NCBI RefSeq assembly: GCF_033283405.1
Contig: NZ_JAWMQR010000002.1
Span: forward strand, 124,001 to 188,000
Reading direction: 5' to 3'
DNA length: 64,000 bases
DNA from: Halioxenophilus sp033283405
Lineage (GTDB): Bacteria; Pseudomonadota; Gammaproteobacteria; Pseudomonadales; Cellvibrionaceae
Below, piece after piece: positions 26,720-35,291 of this stretch. The notes below the pieces were generated by a model. That model made no database searches. It was not told the origin of the DNA and saw only the letters and a program-made list of their open reading frames with translations. How positions within the stretch are numbered: the first letter of the stretch is position 1; every line of letters begins with the position of its first letter. The position numbers and the translations under genes are program-made.

Positions 26720-26798
26720 TCACCCTGCTTTAATAGTGGCGCGCCCAACTGTCACGGCATAGGCAATCTATTGACTTGCAACTAAAATTTACCCACGA

Positions 26799-27890
26799 CT
26801 AGTTGGCATCCAATTGGCCATTAACCCCTTTCACCAACCACTGCATGGAGAGCAGGTAGGCATCATCGGCGCTTTCGCCAGCGGCAATTTGTACCACGCT
26901 CGCCTGATCGGTAATTGGCCCGCGAAACACATTGACTTCGCCACTTATCATGGCCGCCCGCGCCTGATCAATCAGATCCAGGGTCGCCTGCGGAATATTG
27001 GAATTTAGGCTCACCAACTGGCTCGCATCTTTCTCCACACCGACCCAACGATTTTTACTTTGCCAGGTTCCAGCCAACTTCTCTTCGATAATCTCTTTAT
27101 AGATGGGGAACCAGTTGTGTACTACCGAAGCAAGATGGTATTCACCCCCGGCTGCCGCACGATCGGATTGATAACCGATACCATAAACTCCGGCCTGGGC
27201 AGCGGCCTTAATCACCGAGGCGGACTCGGTATGGTGGGTGATCACATCAGCTCCCTTGGCAATTAACAGCTCGGTCGCCTCCTTCTCTTTGGCCGGGTCG
27301 CTCCAACTGTTGGTCCAGATCAGCTCCACCTTGGCATTCGGGTTTACCGACTGCACCCCCAGGGTGAAGGCGTTAATACCGCGCAATACCTCGGGAATGG
27401 GAAAAGAACCCACATAGCCAATGACGTCGGCTTTGGTGGTTTTACCAGCGAGGATGCCGCTCAGATAGCGGCCCTGGTAAGCGCGAATCTGGAAAGTACC
27501 AACATTGGCCGCCTGCAGATAACCGGAAGCGTGTTCAAAAGTGGTTTTACGATAACGCTGGGCAACCTTTTTAACCGGATTTAAATAGCCAAACGAAGTG
27601 GCAAAGATCAGATCCTTACCATCGCGCGCATACTTGGTAAGAATGCGTTCGGCATCCACACCGGGAGCAATGCCATCAATAGCGGTGGTCACCACCCGTC
27701 CCTGAAAGTATTCATCGACTTTCTTCCGGGCCAGTTCGTGGGAAAGGGTCCAACCGCCCTGACCAACGGGGTTTTCGTGCAGAAAGCCGACCTGCAAAGG
27801 CTCCTCGGCCAGAGCCTTGGTGATTGGTAGCGCGAGCGTCGCGACAACGGCAACACAGGCTGATACAAATAATTTTTTTATCAATCTCAT
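26799..27890 (-). CDS. BMP-family ABC importer binding protein
   Basis: This 363-residue protein has a Sec signal peptide (to ALA near 28). The mature sequence LQVGFLHENPVGQGGWTLSHELARK and the IGYVGSFPIPEVLRGINAF block fit the BMP/PnrA-like family, which binds nucleosides or related compounds. It lacks a lipobox and is therefore a soluble periplasmic protein, unlike many BMP lipoproteins. It is the last gene of a four-gene minus-strand operon with two permeases and a double ATPase. AGGA precedes the ATG. Bacterial relatives are often encoded with purine catabolism genes, which fits this locus. Confidence 0.88.
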   Translation of the reverse strand: MRLIKKLFVSACVAVVATLALPITKALAEEPLQVGFLHENPVGQGGWTLSHELARKKVDEYFQGRVVTTAIDGIAPGVDAERILTKYARDGKDLIFATSFGYLNPVKKVAQRYRKTTFEHASGYLQAANVGTFQIRAYQGRYLSGILAGKTTKADVIGYVGSFPIPEVLRGINAFTLGVQSVNPNAKVELIWTNSWSDPAKEKEATELLIAKGADVITHHTESASVIKAAAQAGVYGIGYQSDRAAAGGEYHLASVVHNWFPIYKEIIEEKLAGTWQSKNRWVGVEKDASQLVSLNSNIPQATLDLIDQARAAMISGEVNVFRGPITDQASVVQIAAGESADDAYLLSMQWLVKGVNGQLDAN

Positions 27891-27903
27891 GTTTTCCTAC
27901 TCT

Positions 27904-28833
27904 CTAATGGCTGGCACTAAAGTTGTGTCCCAGCGCCTTGGGTGCAGACTCAATACCACGGCGCCGATCACGAATACTCATAATCACCAAGGCCACAATG
28001 GTAATGATGTACGGCATCATCGCCAGGATGCTGCCGGGAATTTGAACATTCATCCCTTGTAAAACCAGATGCATTATCGACGTAAAACCAAACAGCAACG
28101 CCCCCAGCACCAATCTCCCCAAGCGATGGCTGGCAAAAACCACCAGCGCCAGGGCGATCCAGCCGCGACCGGCGGATAACCCTTCCGACAAAATAGGGGT
28201 ATAGACCAGCGAGAGATAACTGCCGGCAAGCGCCACCAGCACCCCACTAACCACCAATGCCAACAAGCGCACCTTATTCGGGGAATAACCCAGCGCGTGA
28301 GCCGCTTGCGGGTTTTCACCGACACTGCGCAAAATCATACCGGCGCGTGTGCGCTGCAAAAAATAGAGGGCAGCAACAAACAGCACCAGCGTGGCATAGG
28401 TCATTGGGTCCTGGTTGAAAAGTACCTTACCAATGACGGGCATTGAACTTAACCCAGGAGTTACAAGCGTTGGCATGCCCTCAATTGACAGCCCGATAAA
28501 AGGCCCACCAATAAAGGCTGAAAAACCAATACCAAATATACTCAGTGATAATCCGGTGACCACCTGATTGGCATTACAATAAAGCACCAGCCAGGCGAAG
28601 ATTAAAACCAAAAGCACACCCGCAGCGGCGGCGACCAGACAAGCCAACAGCAGCGAACCACTTTTATAGGCAACAATAAAAGCAACCACCGCGCCCACCG
28701 AGAGCACACCCTCCTGGCCCAGGTTGAGCACACCTGATTTTTCCAAAATCAAAATACCGATACCGGCAATAATGAGCGGTACCGCCGCGCGCAACGTGGC
28801 AAACAGCAGTGTATCCAACAGTTCGATGGTCAT
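27904..28833 (-). CDS. ABC permease of the BMP-type importer, second subunit
   Basis: This 309-residue membrane protein has about eight spans and the BPD_transp_2-type region GSVGAVVAF/ALAGSYLSL... typical of nucleoside (NupQ/YufQ-like) permeases. The ATG at 28833 overlaps the stop of the preceding permease as ATGA, so the two are translated together. It forms the inner-membrane channel with the product of 28830-29885 and is followed 13 bases after its stop by the binding protein gene. Confidence 0.87.
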   Translation of the reverse strand: MTIELLDTLLFATLRAAVPLIIAGIGILILEKSGVLNLGQEGVLSVGAVVAFIVAYKSGSLLLACLVAAAAGVLLVLIFAWLVLYCNANQVVTGLSLSIFGIGFSAFIGGPFIGLSIEGMPTLVTPGLSSMPVIGKVLFNQDPMTYATLVLFVAALYFLQRTRAGMILRSVGENPQAAHALGYSPNKVRLLALVVSGVLVALAGSYLSLVYTPILSEGLSAGRGWIALALVVFASHRLGRLVLGALLFGFTSIMHLVLQGMNVQIPGSILAMMPYIITIVALVIMSIRDRRRGIESAPKALGHNFSASH

Positions 28834-29885
28834 CGTTCCACCTTGGGCTGCAGTTGGTTGATCAACTTATCCGCCGCCAATAGATAAAAGAGAATCAGGC
28901 CCTGAAACGCCGCCGCGATAGCGCTCGGCAGCTCATATTGCAACTGCACCGACTCCGCGCCAACATAGGTGACGCCGAGCAACATGGCCGCCAACAACAC
29001 GCCCACAGGGTGCATTCGACCCAAATAGACACAAATAATTGCCGTGTAACCGTAGCCCACCGATAACTGTGGGATCAGTTGGCCAACCGGGCCGGTTACC
29101 TCGGCTGCCCCCGCCAGGCCGGCACAAGCCCCACTGATCAGCAAAACCAAAACGACATGTCGATTAATACTGATGCCGGCATTTTGCGCAGCCGCTGGAT
29201 TATTACCCACCACGCCCAACTCAAAACCAAAGCGCGAACGCTTTAACAGCAGCCACAGCAACGCCACCAACACGAGCGGAAAAAAGATGGAGATATTCAA
29301 ACGGTAGCTATCACTGAGCACGGGCAACATCACCTGCCCGGCAAAAATGGCCGATTCGGGGAAGCTGAAACCACCCGGGTCTTTTAACGGCCCATTGACC
29401 AGGTACATCAACAGATGGACGGCAATGTAGTTAAGCATAATGGTGGTGAGAATCTCGTTGGCACCCACCCGAACCTTGAGTGCCGCAGCCATGGCGGCCC
29501 ACAGCAGGCCACCCAACACGCCGGCCAACAGCACCAACGGCAGACACCAGAAGCCTTCGCTGTCGGCCAGTTGCAGAGCGCACCAACCGGCGGCCATACA
29601 GCCAGCCAGGTACTGTCCTTCAGCACCGATATTCCACACCCCGGCTTTAAAACAGAGCAATAACCCCAGCGCACACAAGACAATTGGAGAGATCTTCAGC
29701 AGCAGTTCGCTAACGCCGTAGCCATCGCGCAGAGGATCCAACAGAAAATAGTAGAGGCCATCGAAGGGCGCGATATCGAAAAAGAGAAACAGGACCCCGC
29801 CGGTGGCGATGCTCAGCAACACGGCTATCACCGGCGCGGCCAACGCCAGCCAGGCCTGTGATTTAAACAACGGCCTAACCATCAT
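28830..29885 (-). CDS. ABC permease of the BMP-type importer, first subunit
   Basis: This 351-residue membrane protein has eight to ten spans, including FKAGVWNIGAEGQYLAG and VRVGANEILTTIMLNYIA, which are characteristic of NupP/YufP-like nucleoside permeases. The ATG at 29885 overlaps the ATPase stop as TGATG, and its own stop overlaps the next permease start. It is coupled within the operon to equal expression of both channel halves. Confidence 0.87.
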   Translation of the reverse strand: MMVRPLFKSQAWLALAAPVIAVLLSIATGGVLFLFFDIAPFDGLYYFLLDPLRDGYGVSELLLKISPIVLCALGLLLCFKAGVWNIGAEGQYLAGCMAAGWCALQLADSEGFWCLPLVLLAGVLGGLLWAAMAAALKVRVGANEILTTIMLNYIAVHLLMYLVNGPLKDPGGFSFPESAIFAGQVMLPVLSDSYRLNISIFFPLVLVALLWLLLKRSRFGFELGVVGNNPAAAQNAGISINRHVVLVLLISGACAGLAGAAEVTGPVGQLIPQLSVGYGYTAIICVYLGRMHPVGVLLAAMLLGVTYVGAESVQLQYELPSAIAAAFQGLILFYLLAADKLINQLQPKVER

Positions 29886-31414
29886 CAGCCCGCTGCCTCC
29901 ACCGGAGCACTATCGTGCAGGCCCGCCATCCAGTGTCCCACCTCCGCAACACTCCACTGGGCCACCGGGCGCACCTGGCTCAGCTGCCCTTCAAACAGTA
30001 CCGCCAGGGTGTCGGCCACCTCCAACAGTTCGTCGAGATCCTCCGAGATCACCACCACCGCCGCGCCCCTCTTGGCGAGTTGCTGCAAACGGCTGCGAAT
30101 CAGCCGCGCCGAGTGGATATCCACCCCCCAAGTGGGACTGTGGCAAACCAACAACTTGGGTTGCATGGCCAGCTCCCGGCCCATAATAAATTTTTGCAGA
30201 TTACCGCCGGAGAGCGACCCGGCAATCGCATTGGCACCACTGCAGGACACCTCAAATTGTGCGATAACCTGTTCGGTTTGCGCGCGCATGGCCCGCCACT
30301 GTACCCACTGCCCCGGGCGCGCCAGGCGGGCTTTTAAATAATAGTTCTCGGTCAGAGTTTGGCCGATGGAGACCGATCGGGTCAGTCGCTCGGAGGCGAC
30401 CGCCGAAATACCCCGCGCGTAGCGCCAGGCCAAACTTTTTTTGCTGATATCAGTACCGGCAAAATGAACCTCACCACTTTGCAACTGCGACTCACCGCTG
30501 ATAGCGTCGACCAGGGCATTCTGTCCATTGCCGGCAATACCCGCCACGCCTAGCACCTGGCCGGAATAGACCGACAAATCCACCGTTTTTAATCGATCGG
30601 CATCGCGATAGTGGCGGGTGCTGCTGGCCTGCTTGAGCTGTAAGACACAATGACCCTGGCCCGCAGCCGAGTGCTGGTTCGGCTTTTCGGCCAATTCACC
30701 ACCCATCATCAACCTGGCAATGGTCTCTTCGCTCACCTCAGACGGAATCACCTCCGCCACCACCCGCCCTTGGCGCAATACGGTGGCACGGTCGGCCAGG
30801 GCGGTGATCTCTTTTAACTTATGGCTGATATAGATGATACTGGTGCCCTGCGCCGCCAGCTTTTTGAGGGATTGCAGTAAGGCGTCGGTCTCATCGGGAC
30901 TGAGCACCGCGGTGGGCTCATCCAGAATCAGCAACTTCAACTGCTCCTGTAACAGACAACGCAGTATCTCAATACGCTGCTGCTCACCCACACTCAGGTG
31001 CGACACCACGGCCTCCAGGTCGAGCTCGAAGCCAAACTCCGCCGCCACTCGGCGGGCTTGCTCCGCCAGTGCCGCCCGACTGATAGTGCGCGTAAGACTG
31101 GTATGCAGGTATAAATTCTCCAGCACACTCATGCTCTCAAATAGGGCAAAATGCTGCATTACGATGCCAATGCCCAATTTTCGTGCATGCTCTGGGTTTT
31201 TAATGGACTGCTCGCGCCCCTCCCAGACGATGCTGCCGGCGTCGGGCTTCAGCAAGCCATAGATCATCCCCATCAGGGTACTTTTACCCGCACCGTTCTC
31301 GCCTACCAAGGCGTGAATCTCGCCGGCTGCGATATTAAGGCTAACCGCCTCGTTAGCTCTTTTCTCGGCAAAGCTCTTCGATAAGCCAACCAGTTCTAAG
31401 CGGTAGTTGTTCAA
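29885..31414 (-). CDS. Double-domain ABC ATPase of the BMP-type importer
   Basis: About 509 residues make two tandem ATPase halves, as in NupO/YufO and sugar RbsA-like proteins. The first half is canonical: GENGAGKST, LSVGEQQRIEIL, LLILDEPTAVL. The second half is degenerate in Walker A (GIAGNGQNAL) but keeps LSGGNLQKFIMGREL. I prefer the TTG start at 31414 (MNNYRLELVGLSKSF, with AGGA just upstream), which matches the family's short N-terminus. The alternative ATG at 31462 adds 16 residues and would place the RutR-like site at 31420-31435 inside the coding region. The protein energises the two permeases. Confidence 0.85.
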   Translation of the reverse strand: MNNYRLELVGLSKSFAEKRANEAVSLNIAAGEIHALVGENGAGKSTLMGMIYGLLKPDAGSIVWEGREQSIKNPEHARKLGIGIVMQHFALFESMSVLENLYLHTSLTRTISRAALAEQARRVAAEFGFELDLEAVVSHLSVGEQQRIEILRCLLQEQLKLLILDEPTAVLSPDETDALLQSLKKLAAQGTSIIYISHKLKEITALADRATVLRQGRVVAEVIPSEVSEETIARLMMGGELAEKPNQHSAAGQGHCVLQLKQASSTRHYRDADRLKTVDLSVYSGQVLGVAGIAGNGQNALVDAISGESQLQSGEVHFAGTDISKKSLAWRYARGISAVASERLTRSVSIGQTLTENYYLKARLARPGQWVQWRAMRAQTEQVIAQFEVSCSGANAIAGSLSGGNLQKFIMGRELAMQPKLLVCHSPTWGVDIHSARLIRSRLQQLAKRGAAVVVISEDLDELLEVADTLAVLFEGQLSQVRPVAQWSVAEVGHWMAGLHDSAPVEAAG

Positions 31415-31419
31415 TTTTC

Positions 31420-31435
31420 CTGACCAATCGGACAA
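31420..31435. promoter_or_regulatory. RutR-box-like operator at the BMP importer start
   Basis: CTGACCAATCGGACAA differs by one base from the best site at 12245-12260. With the TTG start at 31414 it would lie immediately upstream of the ribosome binding site, so binding would block transcription or elongation directly. Confidence 0.5.
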
Positions 31436-31713
31436 TTTGAGTTTGGAGTTGCACCGCAACATATATGCCAGCTACCAGAGTCGATTATCCATTACACCGA
31501 TAGCGTCATTATTGACTCACAAAAGACGTGATCAAGCAAAGCCAAAAACAGGCTAAATGTTCCATAAATATGCACAGTTTGGCTACTTATACGATTTACG
31601 CACGACAATCTCCCACACCTGTCATCAATATCAGGTGGCGTCATAAACATAAGTATTTGGTAAACAACCCCACACTTAGTTATATAGCCCGACAAGAGGG
31701 AAAAATATTATAT

Positions 31714-31729
31714 CTGGCCAATTGGCCAG
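31714..31729. promoter_or_regulatory. Perfectly symmetric RutR-like operator before the oxygenase operon
   Basis: CTGGCCAATTGGCCAG is an exact 16-base palindrome with the CCAnnTGG core and half-site spacing of the RutR box (10 of 14 defined positions). It lies 79 bases before the GTG start at 31808. A palindrome of this length is unlikely by chance at a promoter, though the T-to-C change in each arm is a real departure from E. coli RutR. Confidence 0.5.
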
Positions 31730-31807
31730 GTTTTTGCTGGCAGAAACGCGTAACGAAAACGTGAGCCGCAACAACCAGGGGAACAATGCCTGGATTGAGG
31801 AGAATTT

Positions 31808-32731
31808 GTGGAAATTACCAATATCGATTTCAGCAGCTACGACGAAAGCCAGCCTGCCACGCTTAAAGCACTGGGCGATCAGGTCTATGCAGCGTTGACC
31901 AGCAGCGGCTTTATGACCGTCTCCAATATTGGTATCACACAGGAGCTGCGCGATCGCATTTTCGCCCTAAGCCGCGACTTTTTTGGGCAAGCCGAAGCCG
32001 ATAAGCATCAAGTTGGCTATCGTACCGCCTCGGAAAACTTTGGTTACCAGGCAATGCTAATGGAACACCTGGACCCAACCAAGCCCGCCGACATCAAAGA
32101 GACCTTTACCATGCGCAACGTCGAGCGCTACTTTGATGACCCCAGCCGCTGGCCTTCACAGGAGTTTCGCGACCTCATCCTTTACTTTTACGATGAGGTC
32201 TTTAAAGCCGCACAAAAGTTGATGCGGGTGTTTGCCGCAGTGTTGAAGACAGACAACGACTTCTTCATCCAACGTCACGCCGAGCGCAATAACGTCACCC
32301 TGCGCCTGCTGCACTACCCAAGCTTTGACGCCAACCAGGTCAATGATGAACAGCTGGGCGCCGGCGCCCACACCGACTACGGCATGATCACCTTACTCTT
32401 CCAGGATGGGGTTGAAGGGCTGGAGGTGTGCGATAAAGACGGCAATTGGTTATCGGCACCGGCTTACACCGATCGAATTATTATCAATACCGGCGATTTA
32501 ATGTATCGCTGGACCAACGATCTGTTTCGCTCCACGCCGCACCGCGTGCGCCCGCAAACAGAAGGCCGGGAGCGCTTCTCCATCGCCATGTTTATCGACC
32601 CGGATGAGCAGGCTATGATTGAGACCCTGGCCAGCTGCATCACCCCGGATCGCCCCAACCGTTATCAACCCATTCGCGCTGGCGAACATATTCTACAAAA
32701 AATACAAGCCACTCACGGCACAGCCTATTGA
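31808..32731 (+). CDS. 2-oxoglutarate/Fe(II) oxygenase (IPNS-like)
   Basis: This 307-residue enzyme shows the non-haem iron triad: His188 and Asp190 in GAHTDYGMITLL, and His245 in STPHRV. RFS (256-258) provides the Arg-x-Ser that binds the 2-oxoglutarate carboxylate. The N-terminal half (DIN-like, SSGFMTVSNIGI) fits the isopenicillin-N-synthase-type group, which includes the fungal thymine-7-hydroxylase. The GTG start has AGGAG a few bases upstream. It heads an operon with an NMT1-type importer and an 8-oxoguanine-deaminase-like enzyme, so hydroxylation or oxidative demethylation of a nucleobase is the leading idea. No close specificity marker is visible. Confidence 0.85.
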   Translation: MEITNIDFSSYDESQPATLKALGDQVYAALTSSGFMTVSNIGITQELRDRIFALSRDFFGQAEADKHQVGYRTASENFGYQAMLMEHLDPTKPADIKETFTMRNVERYFDDPSRWPSQEFRDLILYFYDEVFKAAQKLMRVFAAVLKTDNDFFIQRHAERNNVTLRLLHYPSFDANQVNDEQLGAGAHTDYGMITLLFQDGVEGLEVCDKDGNWLSAPAYTDRIIINTGDLMYRWTNDLFRSTPHRVRPQTEGRERFSIAMFIDPDEQAMIETLASCITPDRPNRYQPIRAGEHILQKIQATHGTAY

Positions 32732-32741
32732 GCACTTCAGT

Positions 32742-33734
32742 ATGAGAAAATTAAGCACCTGGTTTTTTACCTTAACCCTGTCTGCACTACTCGGTAATAA
32801 CTGTTTCGCCTTGGATAAAGTAGTGTTCCAACTCGATTGGTTACCTGGTGGCGATAAAGCCCCCATTTACGCCGGCCTGCAGGAGGGCTTTTTTACCGCC
32901 GAAGGGCTGGAGGTGACCATCTCCTCCGGTAAAGGCAGTACTGACGCCCTGACCAAATTGGCCACCGGCCGCGCCGATATCGGCTCCGCCGGATTGGGAG
33001 CGCTGCTGTCGGCACAGGCGCAACACAAAATACCGGTTACCGCCGTGGCGTCGATTTTTAATAAAGGCCCCCACGCCTTTATGACCGTCAGCGACAGCGA
33101 TATTAAGAGCGTGGCAGACCTGAAAGGTAAAAAGGTGGCCACCTCGCCATTTACCTCCTCCAATATATTTTTACCCATCGTTTTGCAGGTTAATCAGCTA
33201 AAAGAGGATGACCTGCAGCTGATCTACAGCGACCCGGGCGCCTTGGGTCCAATGCTGGCCACCGGTCGCACCGACGCCATTATTGCCTGGAGCACCGATC
33301 GCGAACGCTACGACTATCAATTGCAGCAGGCCGGTAAAAGCCTGCGGCTACTCGCCTGGTCGGATGCGGGCATGGATATTTACGGTATCTCTCTGGTGGC
33401 GGGTAACCGCTTTTTAAAACAACGGCCAGAGGTGGCTAAACGCTTTGTGCGGGCCTACCTGAAAGCACTACAGTTTGTTAACCAGCAGCCGCAAAAAGCA
33501 GCGCAAGATGTTCACGCCCTGGTACCCGAAGTCAGTACAGAGGTCGCCTACACCGCCATAGTGGAATTTAATAAATTATCCGACAACGAGATCAGCGCTC
33601 AGGAAGGCGTTGGCATCTTTACGCCCGCCCGCTTGGCCAACACCTGGCACTCCGTCGCCCAAGCGCAGAAATTGATTCCGGAAAGCTTGGATCTCACCAC
33701 TGCCGTCACTGCCGAATTTTTACCTACTAATTAA
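32742..33734 (+). CDS. NMT1/THI5-type substrate-binding protein, copy 2
   Basis: This 330-residue protein has a Sec signal (MRKLSTWFFTLTLSALLG, cleavage after CFA near 23) and no lipobox, unlike the copy at 16492. The mature sequence VVFQLDWLPGGDKAPIYAGLQEGFF and the TSPFTSSNIFL segment fit NMT1/THI5-like binders of pyrimidines or related rings. The ATG lies 10 bases after the oxygenase stop; an upstream in-frame extension into the oxygenase gene is not credible. It is part of a five-gene operon and feeds the ABC importer encoded downstream. Confidence 0.85.
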   Translation: MRKLSTWFFTLTLSALLGNNCFALDKVVFQLDWLPGGDKAPIYAGLQEGFFTAEGLEVTISSGKGSTDALTKLATGRADIGSAGLGALLSAQAQHKIPVTAVASIFNKGPHAFMTVSDSDIKSVADLKGKKVATSPFTSSNIFLPIVLQVNQLKEDDLQLIYSDPGALGPMLATGRTDAIIAWSTDRERYDYQLQQAGKSLRLLAWSDAGMDIYGISLVAGNRFLKQRPEVAKRFVRAYLKALQFVNQQPQKAAQDVHALVPEVSTEVAYTAIVEFNKLSDNEISAQEGVGIFTPARLANTWHSVAQAQKLIPESLDLTTAVTAEFLPTN

Positions 33735-33751
33735 TCAACAGCTTTTTAACG

Positions 33752-34534
33752 ATGATCTCTCTTAACACTATTAGCCAACAATTTACCCGTGCCGACGGCA
33801 CTATTCAGTCGGTCTTTGACAATCTTTCGCTCACCATACCTACAGGCAATTTTGTCTCCGTGGTTGGCCCTTCGGGCTGTGGCAAGTCAACGCTGCTCAA
33901 AATCATCAGTGGTTTACTCAAACCCACTAGCGGTTCGGTAACTATCGCCAATGAAGCCATTACCAAACCCCACAATCGGGCGTCACTGGTTTTTCAGAAG
34001 CCCAATTTATTACCCTGGCTAACCACCCTCGAGAATATTCTGTTTCCCATCAAACACCGCCACGGCAAAGTGAGCGAAGAGCAGACTAGCGAGGCCCGCT
34101 ACCTGCTCTCCATGATCGGCCTGGCTGAACACGCTGATAAACGGCCGCAAGCACTCTCTGGCGGCATGCAACAGCGTGTCGCCATTGCCCGAGCACTGAT
34201 CTCCAACAGTGACATTTTGCTCATGGATGAGCCTTTTTCTGCCCTGGATGCCATGACCCGTGAACGGTTGGGTTTTGAACTACAGGCACTGCTCAGCAAC
34301 AGCAATAAAACCACTCTGTTTATTACCCACTCAATCCCGGAAGCGGTTTTGCTCTCGGATAAAGTCATTGTGCTTGATGCCGGGCCCGCCCGTATTGTTG
34401 ATGAGATCGACATCAACCTGCCCTCCGAACGCAACATCGAAACCCTTAACGACCCGAGCTTCACCCACTACTGCGATCTGATTCGCCATTACTTCTACCA
34501 AACACCGGCACAAGCTGCGGCTGGAGCTCACTGA
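33752..34534 (+). CDS. ABC importer ATPase (NMT1 type), copy 2
   Basis: This 260-residue ATPase has Walker A GPSGCGKST, Q-loop FQKPNLLPW, signature LSGGMQQRV, Walker B LLMDEPFSALDA and H-loop ITHSI. It is closely similar in layout to the copy at 14915. Its TGA overlaps the ATG of the permease (TGATG), so the two are translationally coupled. It powers uptake of the ligand bound by the protein at 32742-33734. Confidence 0.9.
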   Translation: MISLNTISQQFTRADGTIQSVFDNLSLTIPTGNFVSVVGPSGCGKSTLLKIISGLLKPTSGSVTIANEAITKPHNRASLVFQKPNLLPWLTTLENILFPIKHRHGKVSEEQTSEARYLLSMIGLAEHADKRPQALSGGMQQRVAIARALISNSDILLMDEPFSALDAMTRERLGFELQALLSNSNKTTLFITHSIPEAVLLSDKVIVLDAGPARIVDEIDINLPSERNIETLNDPSFTHYCDLIRHYFYQTPAQAAAGAH

Positions 34535-35289
34535 TGAACCGACAACAACTCCCCGCTCTGCTCGCATTGGTGGTGTTACTGGTGGTCTGGCAGGCCGCCT
34601 GCAGCCTGTTTGCAATACCCGATTACATACTGCCGGCACCGACTCAGATTTATGCCGCCATCGTCGATGTCGGTGGCGCACGCTGGCTGGAGAACCTGTG
34701 GGTGACGCTGCGCATCTGCCTGTTGGGTTTTGGTGCGGCGATTGTTATCAGCCTGCCACTGGCGGCACTGATGACCGCCTCCTCCTGGTTGCGCAACGCC
34801 CTCTATCCATTGCTGGTGGTGATTCAATCCACCCCCATTGTCGCCATCGCCCCGCTGCTGATTGTCACCTTGGGCACTGGTGATCTGCCGCGGGTAGTCA
34901 TCACATTTTTGATTACCTTTTTCCCGATTGTGGTCTCCGCCACTACCGGCATGCTCAATACCCCAGAGGAGCTGATTGAACTGTCGCGCACCATTGGTGC
35001 CCCGCGTTATCGGGAATTTACCCAAATACGGCTGCCGCACTCCATCCCCTATATTTTCAGCGGCCTGCGCATTGCCATTACTCTGGCCATTGTCGGCACT
35101 GTGGTGGCGGAGTTCGTGGCGGCGGAGAACGGCCTGGGTTACTTTATTCAGTTTTCCACCTCCTTTTTTGCCATCCCCAACGCCTTTGCCGGCTTGGTAA
35201 TTCTGTTGTGTCTGAGCCTGGCACTGTTTTTTACCGTCACTGTGTTGCAAAAACTGCTGTTTCCCTGGAGTCTGCCCGAGGAAAAATAG
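34534..35289 (+). CDS. ABC importer permease (NMT1 type), copy 2
   Basis: This 251-residue protein has six hydrophobic spans. The EAA loop reads ELSRTIGAPRYREFTQIRLPHSIPY, the ATPase contact of SsuC/ThiX/RibX-like permeases. It lies between the ATPase (1-base overlap) and the deaminase (2-base gap after its stop), which shows one transcript for import and deamination. Confidence 0.88.
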   Translation: MNRQQLPALLALVVLLVVWQAACSLFAIPDYILPAPTQIYAAIVDVGGARWLENLWVTLRICLLGFGAAIVISLPLAALMTASSWLRNALYPLLVVIQSTPIVAIAPLLIVTLGTGDLPRVVITFLITFFPIVVSATTGMLNTPEELIELSRTIGAPRYREFTQIRLPHSIPYIFSGLRIAITLAIVGTVVAEFVAAENGLGYFIQFSTSFFAIPNAFAGLVILLCLSLALFFTVTVLQKLLFPWSLPEEK

Positions 35290-35291
35290 TC

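Larger units (their letters stand above)
31415..31807. promoter_or_regulatory. Divergent control region of the BMP importer and the oxygenase operon
   Basis: This AT-rich region of about 390 bases has two RutR-like sites, at 31420-31435 next to the importer start and at 31714-31729 before the oxygenase. A short stem CACCTG/CAGGTG lies around 31616-31637. I saw no convincing gene; a 67-codon minus-strand frame inside it has no support. Confidence 0.55.

Noticed and set aside
26098..26733. A 211-codon plus-strand frame with 50-residue repeats (TRRKNRFPIYFYARELN core)
   Set aside because: It is the translation of the 150-base repeat, which stays open because 150 is divisible by three. There is no ribosome binding site, the hairpins dominate the sequence, and base changes between copies do not avoid amino-acid changes.
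26798..31414. Sugar (RbsA-type) ABC importer
   Set aside because: The double ATPase alone would fit, but the binding protein is BMP-type and the permeases carry nucleoside-type motifs.
31492..31695. Small minus-strand frame in the divergent control region
   Set aside because: AT-rich, no ribosome binding site, and it would lie over the promoters of two operons.
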